57,965 bases of DNA. Source: Parabacteroides goldsteinii. Its GTDB lineage: Bacteria; Bacteroidota; Bacteroidia; Bacteroidales; Tannerellaceae. Position numbers and translations under genes: made by a program. Location: NCBI RefSeq assembly GCF_015550595.1, contig NZ_JADNBB010000031.1, forward strand, positions 1 to 57,965. Reading direction: 5' to 3'. Below are positions 25,292 to 34,707 of this stretch, one piece after another (the first letter of the stretch is position 1; every line of letters starts with the position of its first letter). Under the pieces are notes generated by a model that saw nothing but the letters and a program-made list of their open reading frames with translations, was not told the origin of the DNA and searched no databases.

Positions 25292-26248
25292 ATGAAAAAT
25301 ATGAAAAACTCAAGAAGAAACTTCTTTAAAAAAGGATTGGCGGGAGCTGTCGCATTAGGCACTGCCTCCATTACCCGACCTGTAACGGCAGCTACTGCCA
25401 AAGTGAATGCACCTGCTGCCAAACGCATCGTATTGATCTCACTCGATGGAATCTGCGTCGACGGATTCCTGAAAGCAAAAACACCGAATCTGGACGCATT
25501 ACTGGCTGAAGGTTCCCTCTCATTGGACACACGCGTGGTCATGCCCTCGGTCACACTACCCAACTGGACCAGCCATCTTTGCGGAAGCGGTCCGGAACAA
25601 CACGGCATAGTCGACAATAGCTGGGAGATCTCCAAATTCGTATTACCCGCGATCGAGAAAGACAGTGCCGGATATTACCCCTCTGTGTTCAAAGTATTGA
25701 AAGACGCAATTCCGGAAGCAAAAACTGCCTTCTATTACAATTGGATCAACCTGTTCTATCCATACAACAAACAATATTTGGATGAAGTCAGCTATCTGGA
25801 AAACGATGCCTATGTGCCAAACTATGAGAAAGCACTCTCTTTCCTGATGGAGAACCGCAAAAAACCAACACTGGTATTCCTCTATTCCGTACATACCGAC
25901 CATGCCGGTCACAAACATAAATGGATGTCACCGGAATACATACAATCCATCGAGGAAGCCGATGTAGAGATCGGAAAATTCATCGAAAAGATGAAACAGG
26001 AAGGATTATACAAAGATACTCATTTCTTGTTCCTGACAGATCATGGCGGTATTAACTACGGACATGGCGGAGTAAGTACAGACGAAATGATCGTCCCCTG
26101 GGGTATCGCCGGACCGGGAATAAAGAGAGGATTCAAGATCACGGAAGCCAATAACACGGTAAACACAGCAGCCATCATCCTGCACCTGTTCAAGATTAAA
26201 CAACCCTTATCCTGGACAGGTGAAGTGATAAAGACAATATTCAAATAA
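25292..26248 (+). CDS. Alkaline-phosphatase-superfamily phosphodiesterase/nucleotide pyrophosphatase, Tat-exported
   Basis: This 318-residue protein starts with a twin-arginine signal (NSRRNFFKKGLAGAVALG), implying export in folded, metal-loaded form. The start could equally be the second Met at 25301. Metal and catalytic residues of the type I phosphodiesterase branch are visible: Asp52 (SLDG), nucleophile Thr88 (SVTLPNWTSH), Asp203/His207 (HTDHAGHKH), Asp250/His251 (LTDHGG) and His258. The Thr nucleophile separates it from sulfatases, which use Cys or Ser in CxPSR. It sits between two glycosidase genes, 2 bp after GH95 and 17 bp before GH2. A role removing a phosphodiester-linked group from the glycan is inference; the true substrate is unknown. 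Confidence 0.88.
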   Translation: MKNMKNSRRNFFKKGLAGAVALGTASITRPVTAATAKVNAPAAKRIVLISLDGICVDGFLKAKTPNLDALLAEGSLSLDTRVVMPSVTLPNWTSHLCGSGPEQHGIVDNSWEISKFVLPAIEKDSAGYYPSVFKVLKDAIPEAKTAFYYNWINLFYPYNKQYLDEVSYLENDAYVPNYEKALSFLMENRKKPTLVFLYSVHTDHAGHKHKWMSPEYIQSIEEADVEIGKFIEKMKQEGLYKDTHFLFLTDHGGINYGHGGVSTDEMIVPWGIAGPGIKRGFKITEANNTVNTAAIILHLFKIKQPLSWTGEVIKTIFK

Positions 26249-26265
26249 TCCTATAACAAAAAACA

Positions 26266-29100
26266 ATGACAACACTCAAAAGTTTTCTACTTCTTTTGTG
26301 CATCAGCTTCTCTTTACAGGCTTATGGACAGGAAAAAGTAACCACCCGGGAAGTTCTGTCCTTAGACAAAGGATGGAGTTTTCATAAGGGAGATATCCCC
26401 TACCCGGTTATTAAAGGACACAACGCGACCTACCGGAACGCCAAAGCGGGATACGTGAGTGGAGCCGCTTCCCCGAACCACGACGATTCTTCCTGGCGCA
26501 TCGTAAACCTTCCTCACGACTGGGCTATCGAAGGGAACGTAGATCCGGAAGCCAACCTTTCGCAAGGATACTACAATCGCGGTTTCGGTTGGTACCGCCG
26601 TAAATTCAAACTGTCTCCCGAAGATAAAGGGAAACATCTGGAAATACAGTTTGATGGTATCGCCACACATGCAACGATCTGGGTAAACGGAACCGTACTG
26701 CATCGTAACTGGTGCGGATACACCTCCATGTATATCGACATCACTCCGTATGCCACTTATGGGGATAATGTAAACACCATTGCCGTACGCGTGGATGCGG
26801 ATGCCCAGGAGGGTTGGTGGTATGAAGGAGCCGGTATTTACCGTCATACCTGGCTGGTAAAACGTTCGCCGCTGCATATCATTACCGATGGTGTATTTGC
26901 TCATCCTGTAAAGAAGAACGACAACCAATGGGAAATACCCGTGGAAGTTTCTTTGTATAACTCGGGAAAGTTACCGGCAGACGGAGAAGTCGAAGTAACC
27001 CTGTTCGCTCCCGATGGCAAGCAAATGACAACACTGTCAAAAGCAGTCTCTGTCACAGCATTGAGAGAAAGTATTGCCAATCTCCCGCTGACCGTGTCAG
27101 ACCCGCAACTTTGGTCACCCGACAATCCTACCCTCTACAAGGTAAAGACTACGGTGAAACAAAACGGCACCATAACCGACGAGGTCGAAACCAAATGCGG
27201 TTTCCGTACAATCCGTTTCGATAACAACACAGGTTTTTGGCTGAATGGGGAAAACATCAAGATAAAAGGTGTTTGTAACCACCAGGATCATGCCGGAGTC
27301 GGTGTTGCTGTTCCCGATGCACTTTGGGAATTCCGCCTGCGCAAACTGAAAGAGATGGGAGTCAATGCCTATCGTGTAGCTCACAATCCGGTTGCCAAAG
27401 AGTTTATGGCTGCTTGCGACAGCATGGGTATCATGGTGTTGGATGAAAACAGGTTGTTCAACACTTCACCCGAATATGTTCGTCAACTGGAGTGGCAAGT
27501 ACGCCGCGACCGTAACTGTCCGAGCGTAATCCTTTGGTCTGTTTTCAACGAAGAACCGATGCAGGGCACGGAAAACGGGGTTGAAATGGTTCGTCGTATG
27601 TACGACGTAGTGAAAAAGATGGACCCGACACGCCCTATAACAGCTGCAATGAACGGAGGATTCTTCTCTGAATATAATGTATCGCAGGCTGTAGATGTCG
27701 GAGGGTTCAACTATCAGATCGAAAGTTACGACCGTTTCCACGAAGCCAATCCAAACCTACCTCTGACCAGTTCGGAAGACGGTTCCGCCTTTATGATAAG
27801 GGGTGAATATGTCACAGACCGGTCGAAGAACCTGATGGATTCATACGATACGCAATGTGCAGACTGGGGAGCCACCCATCGCAGAGCCTGGAAAGCCGTG
27901 GCAGAACGCCCCTGGATGGCAGGGTGCTTCTACTGGACCGGATTCGATTATCATGGTGAGCCGACTCCGCATCGCTGGCCTACAGTCAGTTCTTTCTTCG
28001 GTATCATGGACTTATGCGGCTTCCCCAAAATGGCTTATTACTTACACCAGGCACAATGGGTAAAGGATAAAGATATCCTGGAACTGGTGCCTCACTGGAA
28101 CTGGCCTGCCGACTCCATCGGAAAGCCTATCAAAGTAATGGCATTGAGCAACGCGGATAAAGTAAAGTTATTACTGAATGGCAAAGTTATATCCGAACAA
28201 GTAGTCGACCCATATGAAATGAATACCTGGTCTGTTCCTTATAAACCAGGCAAACTGGAAGCCATCGGCTACAAGAACGGAAAGGTCGTCTCACGTGCCA
28301 AAGTGGAGACAACCAAGGACCCCGTCCAGGTTCGCCTGACACCGGACCGTAACAGTTTGGCCAGTGATGGTCGTGACGCTATGCCGATCACCGTAGAAGT
28401 GATAGACTCCAAAGGCCGTCATGTACCAACAGCCGACAATATGATGGAATTCACCCTGACGGGTCCCGCCGAAATCATCGGTGTAGGAAACGGTAATCCG
28501 AACTGCCACGAGCCGGAAAAGGGTAATAAACGCAGCCTGTTCTATGGACTTGCACAAGTCATCATCCAGAGCAAAGAAGGTTCAGGGCCAATCACTCTGA
28601 CTGCCTCGACTCCGGGATTAAAACCGGCAACGATCACGATCAATACCGAAGAGGTCGCTCCCATACCATCCGTCGCACCAGAGTTTCCTCCAATGTTGCT
28701 GAACAGATGGGTAGCCTCTTCCCTTTCCACAGACAAACCTGACGCAACCCGTCAGATTGCCGATAACGATATGAACAGCTGGCAACCCGTTACAAGTGGC
28801 GACCTGATCAAACTGGAGAATGCTAAATTCGTCATTTTACGTGCGACATTCAATCCTTATCAGGCCCATCGGGAAGAAGGCGGAAGTATCCTTTTCAAAC
28901 AACTGACAGGGAAAGCCGAAATCTGGCTGAACGGTCAACTGATCGGCTCTAAAACGACAGATGAGGAAGAAGACTTCACCGTTGAATTTTCTTCTGTCAA
29001 GGATAGATGTGACCTGCGGGTACTGCTGAATGGTGCGACAGGTGAAGCTGTAGGCTTAAAAGGAAATGTAACAGTCCGGACGAAACTGGCTGTAAAATAA
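26266..29100 (+). CDS. Glycoside hydrolase family 2, probable beta-galactosidase with DUF4982-type C-terminus (PUL B)
   Basis: This 944-residue protein has a signal peptide (about 1-21, ending AYG). The GH2 sugar-binding domain carries LPHDWAIEG and GWYRRKFKL. An Ig-like domain follows, then the TIM barrel with GVCNHQDHAGVG and acid/base Glu429 (SVFNEEP). The nucleophile is probably Glu504 (TSSEDGSA). Next are a DUF4982-like domain (about 620-690), an invasin-like beta domain (about 695-800) and a last beta-sandwich. This layout differs from the LacZ-type GH2 of PUL A, so linkage specificity probably differs too. It ends the operon and is followed by a strong bidirectional terminator. Confidence 0.93.
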   Translation: MTTLKSFLLLLCISFSLQAYGQEKVTTREVLSLDKGWSFHKGDIPYPVIKGHNATYRNAKAGYVSGAASPNHDDSSWRIVNLPHDWAIEGNVDPEANLSQGYYNRGFGWYRRKFKLSPEDKGKHLEIQFDGIATHATIWVNGTVLHRNWCGYTSMYIDITPYATYGDNVNTIAVRVDADAQEGWWYEGAGIYRHTWLVKRSPLHIITDGVFAHPVKKNDNQWEIPVEVSLYNSGKLPADGEVEVTLFAPDGKQMTTLSKAVSVTALRESIANLPLTVSDPQLWSPDNPTLYKVKTTVKQNGTITDEVETKCGFRTIRFDNNTGFWLNGENIKIKGVCNHQDHAGVGVAVPDALWEFRLRKLKEMGVNAYRVAHNPVAKEFMAACDSMGIMVLDENRLFNTSPEYVRQLEWQVRRDRNCPSVILWSVFNEEPMQGTENGVEMVRRMYDVVKKMDPTRPITAAMNGGFFSEYNVSQAVDVGGFNYQIESYDRFHEANPNLPLTSSEDGSAFMIRGEYVTDRSKNLMDSYDTQCADWGATHRRAWKAVAERPWMAGCFYWTGFDYHGEPTPHRWPTVSSFFGIMDLCGFPKMAYYLHQAQWVKDKDILELVPHWNWPADSIGKPIKVMALSNADKVKLLLNGKVISEQVVDPYEMNTWSVPYKPGKLEAIGYKNGKVVSRAKVETTKDPVQVRLTPDRNSLASDGRDAMPITVEVIDSKGRHVPTADNMMEFTLTGPAEIIGVGNGNPNCHEPEKGNKRSLFYGLAQVIIQSKEGSGPITLTASTPGLKPATITINTEEVAPIPSVAPEFPPMLLNRWVASSLSTDKPDATRQIADNDMNSWQPVTSGDLIKLENAKFVILRATFNPYQAHREEGGSILFKQLTGKAEIWLNGQLIGSKTTDEEEDFTVEFSSVKDRCDLRVLLNGATGEAVGLKGNVTVRTKLAVK

Positions 29101-29119
29101 GAGATACTATTTCACTACA

Positions 29120-29159
29120 AAAAACGGAGATACTGCCGGTGGCTGGTATCTCCGTTTTT
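29120..29159. terminator. Bidirectional terminator between PUL B and PUL C
   Basis: A perfect 14-bp stem (29120-29133 with 29146-29159) has A-rich and T-rich ends and a 12-nt loop. It stands between convergent transcripts, 20 bp after GH2 and 42 bp from the SusD stop of PUL C, so it can stop both. Confidence 0.9.
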
Positions 29160-29200
29160 GATAATAATCAGCTAAGAATCAAAAACACATTCCCTCTACT

Positions 29201-31102
29201 TTACTCCCATCCCGGATTTTGAATTAATGACGGGCAACGTTTCAACTCTTCCTGATAGATTGGCCAGAGATAAGAACGCGGGGAACTGAATACACGGCCG
29301 TCATTCACTACGATACGTTTCATTTTATACTTTTTATCACCAATGATTATCTTTCCGTCCGGATCTTCCACCGGCTTCATTCCATGGGAAAAACGTTGTG
29401 TTCTGGCATAAGGCCAGCTATCAGCGTCCCTATAGGCCCTTTCCTGAGCAAGTTGTTCCGTATCATCCGGCTCCATATACAAACGAGCCGTCCAGTAGCG
29501 GAAGTTTTCATAAAAAAACTCTACACGACGTTCGCGTTGAATATAGCTATTCATCAACTTTTTATCCGTTTTAGTTTCCGGAGGCATCGGAGCCATGAAT
29601 GAACGGGCACGAACTTCATTTATCAATTTATAGATTTCTTCGTTCGGACCGCTTAGCTCATTGACGGCTTCACAATAGATGTAAATAAAAGCAGGAAGTC
29701 TCCATACCCCCGGGCCATTAATAACATGCCCTCCATGACCTCTTGTCCAACCATCTTTATAAAATTTACGCAGATAATATCCGGTATGGGAAGCCTGATC
29801 CAGATAACTGCCGCTCACTGCATCATCACCGGAAGCTGTATTCAATTGCTGTCCTCCATACCAAGAACCGTGGTAACGGATATCACGGTATAGACGCGGA
29901 TCACGACGAATGCCTTCATACGGATTTTCATCATCATAACCATCAGACTTTGCACGGTCTGCATAAATAGGATAACCATAACCATCCGGCCCGATATATT
30001 CGTACTCATCCACCTGCTCCTGCAGAGGACGCTGGCGGGCATGTCCACCTTGGCTGGGAGGCAGGATATCTCCGGACCATCCGGTATCCTTATCTCTTGT
30101 TACAAACCATACCCATTCATTCATGATTGCTTCCATCTCAAAGTTCATACGCCACAAACGTTGTTGAACTTTTTCATTATTCGTATCTGATTTGCCATCA
30201 ATATCCTTAAAATCACTTGCTTCATATTTGTTATACAACTGATACCGGTTCGAACCATCTCCCTTTTTGGCATCCATAACTGCTTTGGCCGCATCTCGCG
30301 CTGCTTCCCAGCGCTTAACGTCATAGCTATATTCGTTCTTAAAGACACGGGTATCATTAGGCAAACTTCCTCCATTCCATAGTGGAGTAGCCTGCATCCA
30401 GCGGATTATAGCTTTCAATCCCAGACAAGCCCCCTTATCGACGCGACCGAAATAATTACCGCCATTTGAAGCATCCACCCGGGCATATGCCTCATCCGCA
30501 TCTGCACATATCTTATCGGCAATAGCGTGAAAAGACTCTTTTGTAAAAGTCATATCATCGTCAGGATTGATTACATGGTCAACATATACCGCTTCACCAT
30601 AAGCCCGAAGTACCAGATAATGCAGATAGCCGCGCAAGAAATAAACCTCACCGATACGCCTGTTCAGGTCTCCTTCACGTCCACTCTGTGGATTATCGGG
30701 TGTATTATACCGGGCAACTCCTTCCAGGATAATATTTGCTTTACGAATCCTGGAATATAAACCATTCCAATACTGACCGACATCGCTGCCGTTAGGCATT
30801 TTCTGCAGAGCCCCATAGTTGCCTACATGGAATTGATGAGGAATGGCTCCTTCATGGCTACTGGCTGAACATTCATCTGAAATACTGGATAAGCTGAAGT
30901 GGTTGAAATAAATCAACGGCTTATTGGCCGATTTACAGTTGGCATATAAATCTGATACCAGCCCATCCACTTTCTCGTAACGTGTGAAAACCTGTTGTTC
31001 TGTAGTTTTATCATCCGGAGTCCTGTCCAGATAATCTTCACATGAAGTAAATACGGAAAGACAAGTTGCCAATCCTGCTAATAAAAATATTTTATGCTTC
31101 AT
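29201..31102 (-). CDS. SusD/RagB-type glycan-binding surface lipoprotein (PUL C)
   Basis: The start at 31102 gives a 633-residue lipoprotein (MKHKIFLLAGLATCLSVFTSC, Cys21). The open frame runs on to 31177, but that would overlap the SusC gene. SusD marks are EDYLDRTPDDKTTEQQVF, GEVYFLRGYLHYLVLRAYG, QRERRVEFFYENFRYWTARLY and the end LWPIYQEELKRCPSLIQNPGWE. It is longer than the other SusD proteins in the window (507-576 residues), with extra loops near 340-420. It starts 19 bp after its SusC. No glycosidase follows, so the ligand cannot be guessed from neighbours. Confidence 0.95.
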   Translation of the reverse strand: MKHKIFLLAGLATCLSVFTSCEDYLDRTPDDKTTEQQVFTRYEKVDGLVSDLYANCKSANKPLIYFNHFSLSSISDECSASSHEGAIPHQFHVGNYGALQKMPNGSDVGQYWNGLYSRIRKANIILEGVARYNTPDNPQSGREGDLNRRIGEVYFLRGYLHYLVLRAYGEAVYVDHVINPDDDMTFTKESFHAIADKICADADEAYARVDASNGGNYFGRVDKGACLGLKAIIRWMQATPLWNGGSLPNDTRVFKNEYSYDVKRWEAARDAAKAVMDAKKGDGSNRYQLYNKYEASDFKDIDGKSDTNNEKVQQRLWRMNFEMEAIMNEWVWFVTRDKDTGWSGDILPPSQGGHARQRPLQEQVDEYEYIGPDGYGYPIYADRAKSDGYDDENPYEGIRRDPRLYRDIRYHGSWYGGQQLNTASGDDAVSGSYLDQASHTGYYLRKFYKDGWTRGHGGHVINGPGVWRLPAFIYIYCEAVNELSGPNEEIYKLINEVRARSFMAPMPPETKTDKKLMNSYIQRERRVEFFYENFRYWTARLYMEPDDTEQLAQERAYRDADSWPYARTQRFSHGMKPVEDPDGKIIIGDKKYKMKRIVVNDGRVFSSPRSYLWPIYQEELKRCPSLIQNPGWE

Positions 31103-31121
31103 CTTTTCTTCGTTTATTAAA

Positions 31122-34100
31122 TTAATAAGTGATATCAACGCCAAAATTGAAGATACGCTGGATAGGATACCAGGCACCGTTACCCTTCTTTGTTTCAGGG
31201 TCTACATCCACATCTTTCAATCCGTCAAATGTAACCAGATTCATACCTTGTGCATAGAAACGTACATTTTGGAATCCGGCAAAACGGATCCAGTTTTTCG
31301 GTAATGAATAGCCAACTTCCACATTCTTCAAACGCAGATAAGAGGCATTATACAAATAAAGACTGCTACTTTCATTCTTATTGTTCTCGTAAGCACCGAT
31401 CGTAAGTCGCGGATAGGTGGCCACATCCTTTGTCTCTTCCGTCCAACGGTTCAGGTGCATCGGTTTTACCTTACCTATCTGGTCTTGTTCGTATGCCGGA
31501 AAATCCCAGGTGGCAGGACCATTCAGCAACAAACTCGTACTGGCAGCTCCCTGGAATAAGAAACTAATATCAAAGCCTCTATACTGGATTCCCAACGGGA
31601 TACCAAACTGTATCTCCGGAGTACGCGGATTCCCCATAGCACGCCTGTCATCATCATTAATCACACCATCACCGTTCAGGTCTTTATAAACAACGTCACC
31701 CGGATACAACTTACCCCATTGCTGGAAACCGTTATTATTGTTCATCGCATTCAACTTGTCGGCTTCTGCCTGATCGTAAACGAAATGATCTACTTCATAT
31801 ACAAAATGTTCATCGATGCGTTTACCGGTATTCCGACGCCAATCGTCCGCATAGACCACTTCATTCATAAACTGGATTTTGTTGCGGGCAAAAGTAAAAT
31901 TCGGCTTAATATAATAACGCAGGTCTTTTCCGATACGTCCGTTCCAACCGACCTCAAAATCAATCCCACGATTATCTACAACACCTGAGTTGAGAAACGG
32001 AGCATCCTTCCCTACAATTTGTGGGAAACCCAGTTTATCGCTACCTCCTAAATAAGTAATTATATCAAAACGGTGTTCATGGAAATAGTCGGCACTAATT
32101 GTTAAACGTTCACCGAAAAATGAGGCATCAACACCTACATTTAGCTTCCGTGCCTTCTCCCAAGTCAGGTTCGGATTCGCAAAATTCCCTTCGCTAACTC
32201 CACCTGTCCACTGGTTAAATTCATTTTCTCCAAAATCATATCCACTGCCATCACCATAGAATTGTAAATAAGCAAAACGATCGCCATCATTATCTGAAAT
32301 CTTATCGCTACCTACTAATCCGTAAGAGGCCCTTATTTTCAGCACATCCAACCATTTGCTGCTATTCTTCATAAAGTTTTCACGGGAAATGACCCAACCG
32401 ATAGAACCGGCAGGGAAAGTGCCATACCGTTTGCCGGGGGCAAAATTCTCCGATCCGTTATAACCGACATTAAATTCAGCCAGATATTTATTTGCATAAG
32501 CATAAGTAGCCCGAGCTGTCAACCCCTGATAACGGTAAGCAACACGGTTGTCGATGGTACGGTGTGAACGGTTGAACAAGACCATCCCTGTTACATCATG
32601 CTTTTCGAATGTACGCATATAGTCCAACTTCAACTGGTAATAGGTTTTCGCTTCGGCTTCGTTATGGGAAAAGCCGTTAACGATCGTTTCATCCTGTGCA
32701 TACCAGGGATTACCTTTGATATAAGTCCCGTCATAAGGAGCACTGTTATTCATATAGTATGAGCCATAGCTCCCTTCACCCGGCTGAAAAGTAGCATATC
32801 TTGCATAACTCGCATAACCATCGGAACGATCACCCAATACGCGGTTAATCCAGTTTCCTTCTTTAGCGTCATAAGAGAATACACCTTCCACACGTAAACC
32901 TTTCGTGATAAAATCCAATTTATGACCAATAGAGAAAGAGCCATTCAGGTAGGTCTTCTTTTCTGTCAGACTACCTGTTCTGGATAATTCTCCTAAGATA
33001 TTACGACGGTGTTTATAATCTCCGTACAAAAGTCCGTACGGATTTTCCAATACAAATGTTTCGTTCTCCGGATTCCCATTGTCCGGTACAGTGATAGGCA
33101 GATAGGAAGGCTGCGTATTACATAAGGCGACAATCCTGTCGGCTGTTGTTCCCGGTGCCTTACGATCCGTAATCTGGGCTCCCAAATCCAGCTTGATATA
33201 AAAATCTTTCGTAATATCGACATCTACATTGGCGCGGAAGTTATAACGCGTGAAGTTGGCCTGCGTGTCCGTATCCGTCATGTCGGTATGCCTGTAATTA
33301 CCGCTTTGAGTGTAATAGTTAGCCATTACATAATAGCGGGCACGTTCCGAACCACCTCGTACAGACAGACTATAATCCTGCTGTACACCCGGTTTGAATG
33401 CATAATCAAAATAATCCCAGTTATATCCAAGACCATCCGAATTATCTCCTTTCGCAATCCGATAATTGTCGATAGCCTGCTGAGTGAACAATCCTAATTT
33501 AGAAGGATCCGTACCCGGATTAGTATTGATCATTGCTTCATTATATAAAGTAGCATAATCGGCCGAACCCAAATAAGTCGGGAATTTTACAGGACTGTTT
33601 GTTCCGGCAGAAGCTTTAAAGTTTACATTCGGCTTTTCAGAAGCTTTACCACGTTTGGTCGTGATAATGATCACACCGTTCGCACCGCGTACACCATAAG
33701 GTGCAGTTGCCGAAGCATCCTTCAGGATAGTAAATGTTTCAATTTCTTCCGGTGCCAGGTAACTCATATCCCGTTCCACCCCATCCACAATTACAATAGG
33801 TGACTGATCTCCATAGGTAGCCATACCACGAATACGGATATCCGATTTATCAACTCCCGGTTCGCCTCCGCTGAACTGATTCACCATCAGACCCGGCATA
33901 CGTCCGGCCAGTGCATTGTTCAGATTGGCGGTAGGGCTCTGTTTCAGATCTTTAGTCGTAATAGTAGCCACAGAACCCGTGATCGTCGCTTTTTTCTGAG
34001 TAACATAACCTACTACCACCACTTCTTCCAAAGCCTTGGTATCCTCCACCAAAGTCACATTCAGCGTATGTTTCCCACTCAGATTAATTTCCTGAGGCTG

Positions 34101-34649
34101 ATAGCCGACATAGGAAAAGACAAGACTAGCCTTTGAATAAGGTGCTACAATCTCATAATGACCATCCACATCGGTAATAATACCGGTCATGGTACCCTTC
34201 ACCATGACATTCACTCCCGGTAATGGTTCTCCGAAGTTATCAAGCACTTGCCCCATCACTTTAAAGCCCTCCTGGCTGACTTCCGCAACAGAGGGAAATG
34301 TTTCCTTAGGATAAACCATCACCTGTCCTTTTTCTACTTTGAACGTGCAATTCTGATTCGCCAATAAAAGGGTCAAGGCCTCCTCCAATGTTACATTCTG
34401 TTTGTATACACTCACCCGTGTATTATCATTCAGAATATTGTCTGAATAAATAATACTCACCTGCGCCTGTTCCTGTAGTAATTCCAGCGCTTGTTTCAGC
34501 GTTAAGTTATTCACCGATAAACTCACCTGCGACTTCAGTACATTGGCACAGACAGATAATGAAACCAGGCTACAAACACCCAAAGCCAATACTTTCCTCC
34601 ATCGTTCTTTCCCACGAGGGAAACTTTCCTTTAGGATACTTCCTCCCAT
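31122..34649 (-). CDS. SusC/RagA-type TonB-dependent outer-membrane glycan transporter with STN domain (PUL C)
   Basis: This is an 1175-residue protein. After a basic leader (ESFPRGKERWRK) and signal peptide (about 18-36) comes an STN domain (about 40-112, NNLTLKQALELLQEQAQV). A CarboxypepD-reg-like domain follows (about 130-203), then the TonB-box-like EEVVVVGYVT at 208-217, the plug and the barrel ending FGVDITY. The STN domain fits regulation by the FecR/ECF pair encoded upstream in the same direction. It is the largest SusC in the window and imports an unknown oligosaccharide with its SusD partner. Confidence 0.95.
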   Translation of the reverse strand: MGGSILKESFPRGKERWRKVLALGVCSLVSLSVCANVLKSQVSLSVNNLTLKQALELLQEQAQVSIIYSDNILNDNTRVSVYKQNVTLEEALTLLLANQNCTFKVEKGQVMVYPKETFPSVAEVSQEGFKVMGQVLDNFGEPLPGVNVMVKGTMTGIITDVDGHYEIVAPYSKASLVFSYVGYQPQEINLSGKHTLNVTLVEDTKALEEVVVVGYVTQKKATITGSVATITTKDLKQSPTANLNNALAGRMPGLMVNQFSGGEPGVDKSDIRIRGMATYGDQSPIVIVDGVERDMSYLAPEEIETFTILKDASATAPYGVRGANGVIIITTKRGKASEKPNVNFKASAGTNSPVKFPTYLGSADYATLYNEAMINTNPGTDPSKLGLFTQQAIDNYRIAKGDNSDGLGYNWDYFDYAFKPGVQQDYSLSVRGGSERARYYVMANYYTQSGNYRHTDMTDTDTQANFTRYNFRANVDVDITKDFYIKLDLGAQITDRKAPGTTADRIVALCNTQPSYLPITVPDNGNPENETFVLENPYGLLYGDYKHRRNILGELSRTGSLTEKKTYLNGSFSIGHKLDFITKGLRVEGVFSYDAKEGNWINRVLGDRSDGYASYARYATFQPGEGSYGSYYMNNSAPYDGTYIKGNPWYAQDETIVNGFSHNEAEAKTYYQLKLDYMRTFEKHDVTGMVLFNRSHRTIDNRVAYRYQGLTARATYAYANKYLAEFNVGYNGSENFAPGKRYGTFPAGSIGWVISRENFMKNSSKWLDVLKIRASYGLVGSDKISDNDGDRFAYLQFYGDGSGYDFGENEFNQWTGGVSEGNFANPNLTWEKARKLNVGVDASFFGERLTISADYFHEHRFDIITYLGGSDKLGFPQIVGKDAPFLNSGVVDNRGIDFEVGWNGRIGKDLRYYIKPNFTFARNKIQFMNEVVYADDWRRNTGKRIDEHFVYEVDHFVYDQAEADKLNAMNNNNGFQQWGKLYPGDVVYKDLNGDGVINDDDRRAMGNPRTPEIQFGIPLGIQYRGFDISFLFQGAASTSLLLNGPATWDFPAYEQDQIGKVKPMHLNRWTEETKDVATYPRLTIGAYENNKNESSSLYLYNASYLRLKNVEVGYSLPKNWIRFAGFQNVRFYAQGMNLVTFDGLKDVDVDPETKKGNGAWYPIQRIFNFGVDITY

Positions 34650-34707
34650 AATACCAGATTTAAATTGTTAAACAATAAAAGATTAAAAAACACTTTTCCT
34701 ATAATAA

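Noticed and set aside
31103-31177. N-terminal extension of SusD in PUL C
   Set aside because: It would overlap the SusC gene and bury the lipoprotein signal peptide.
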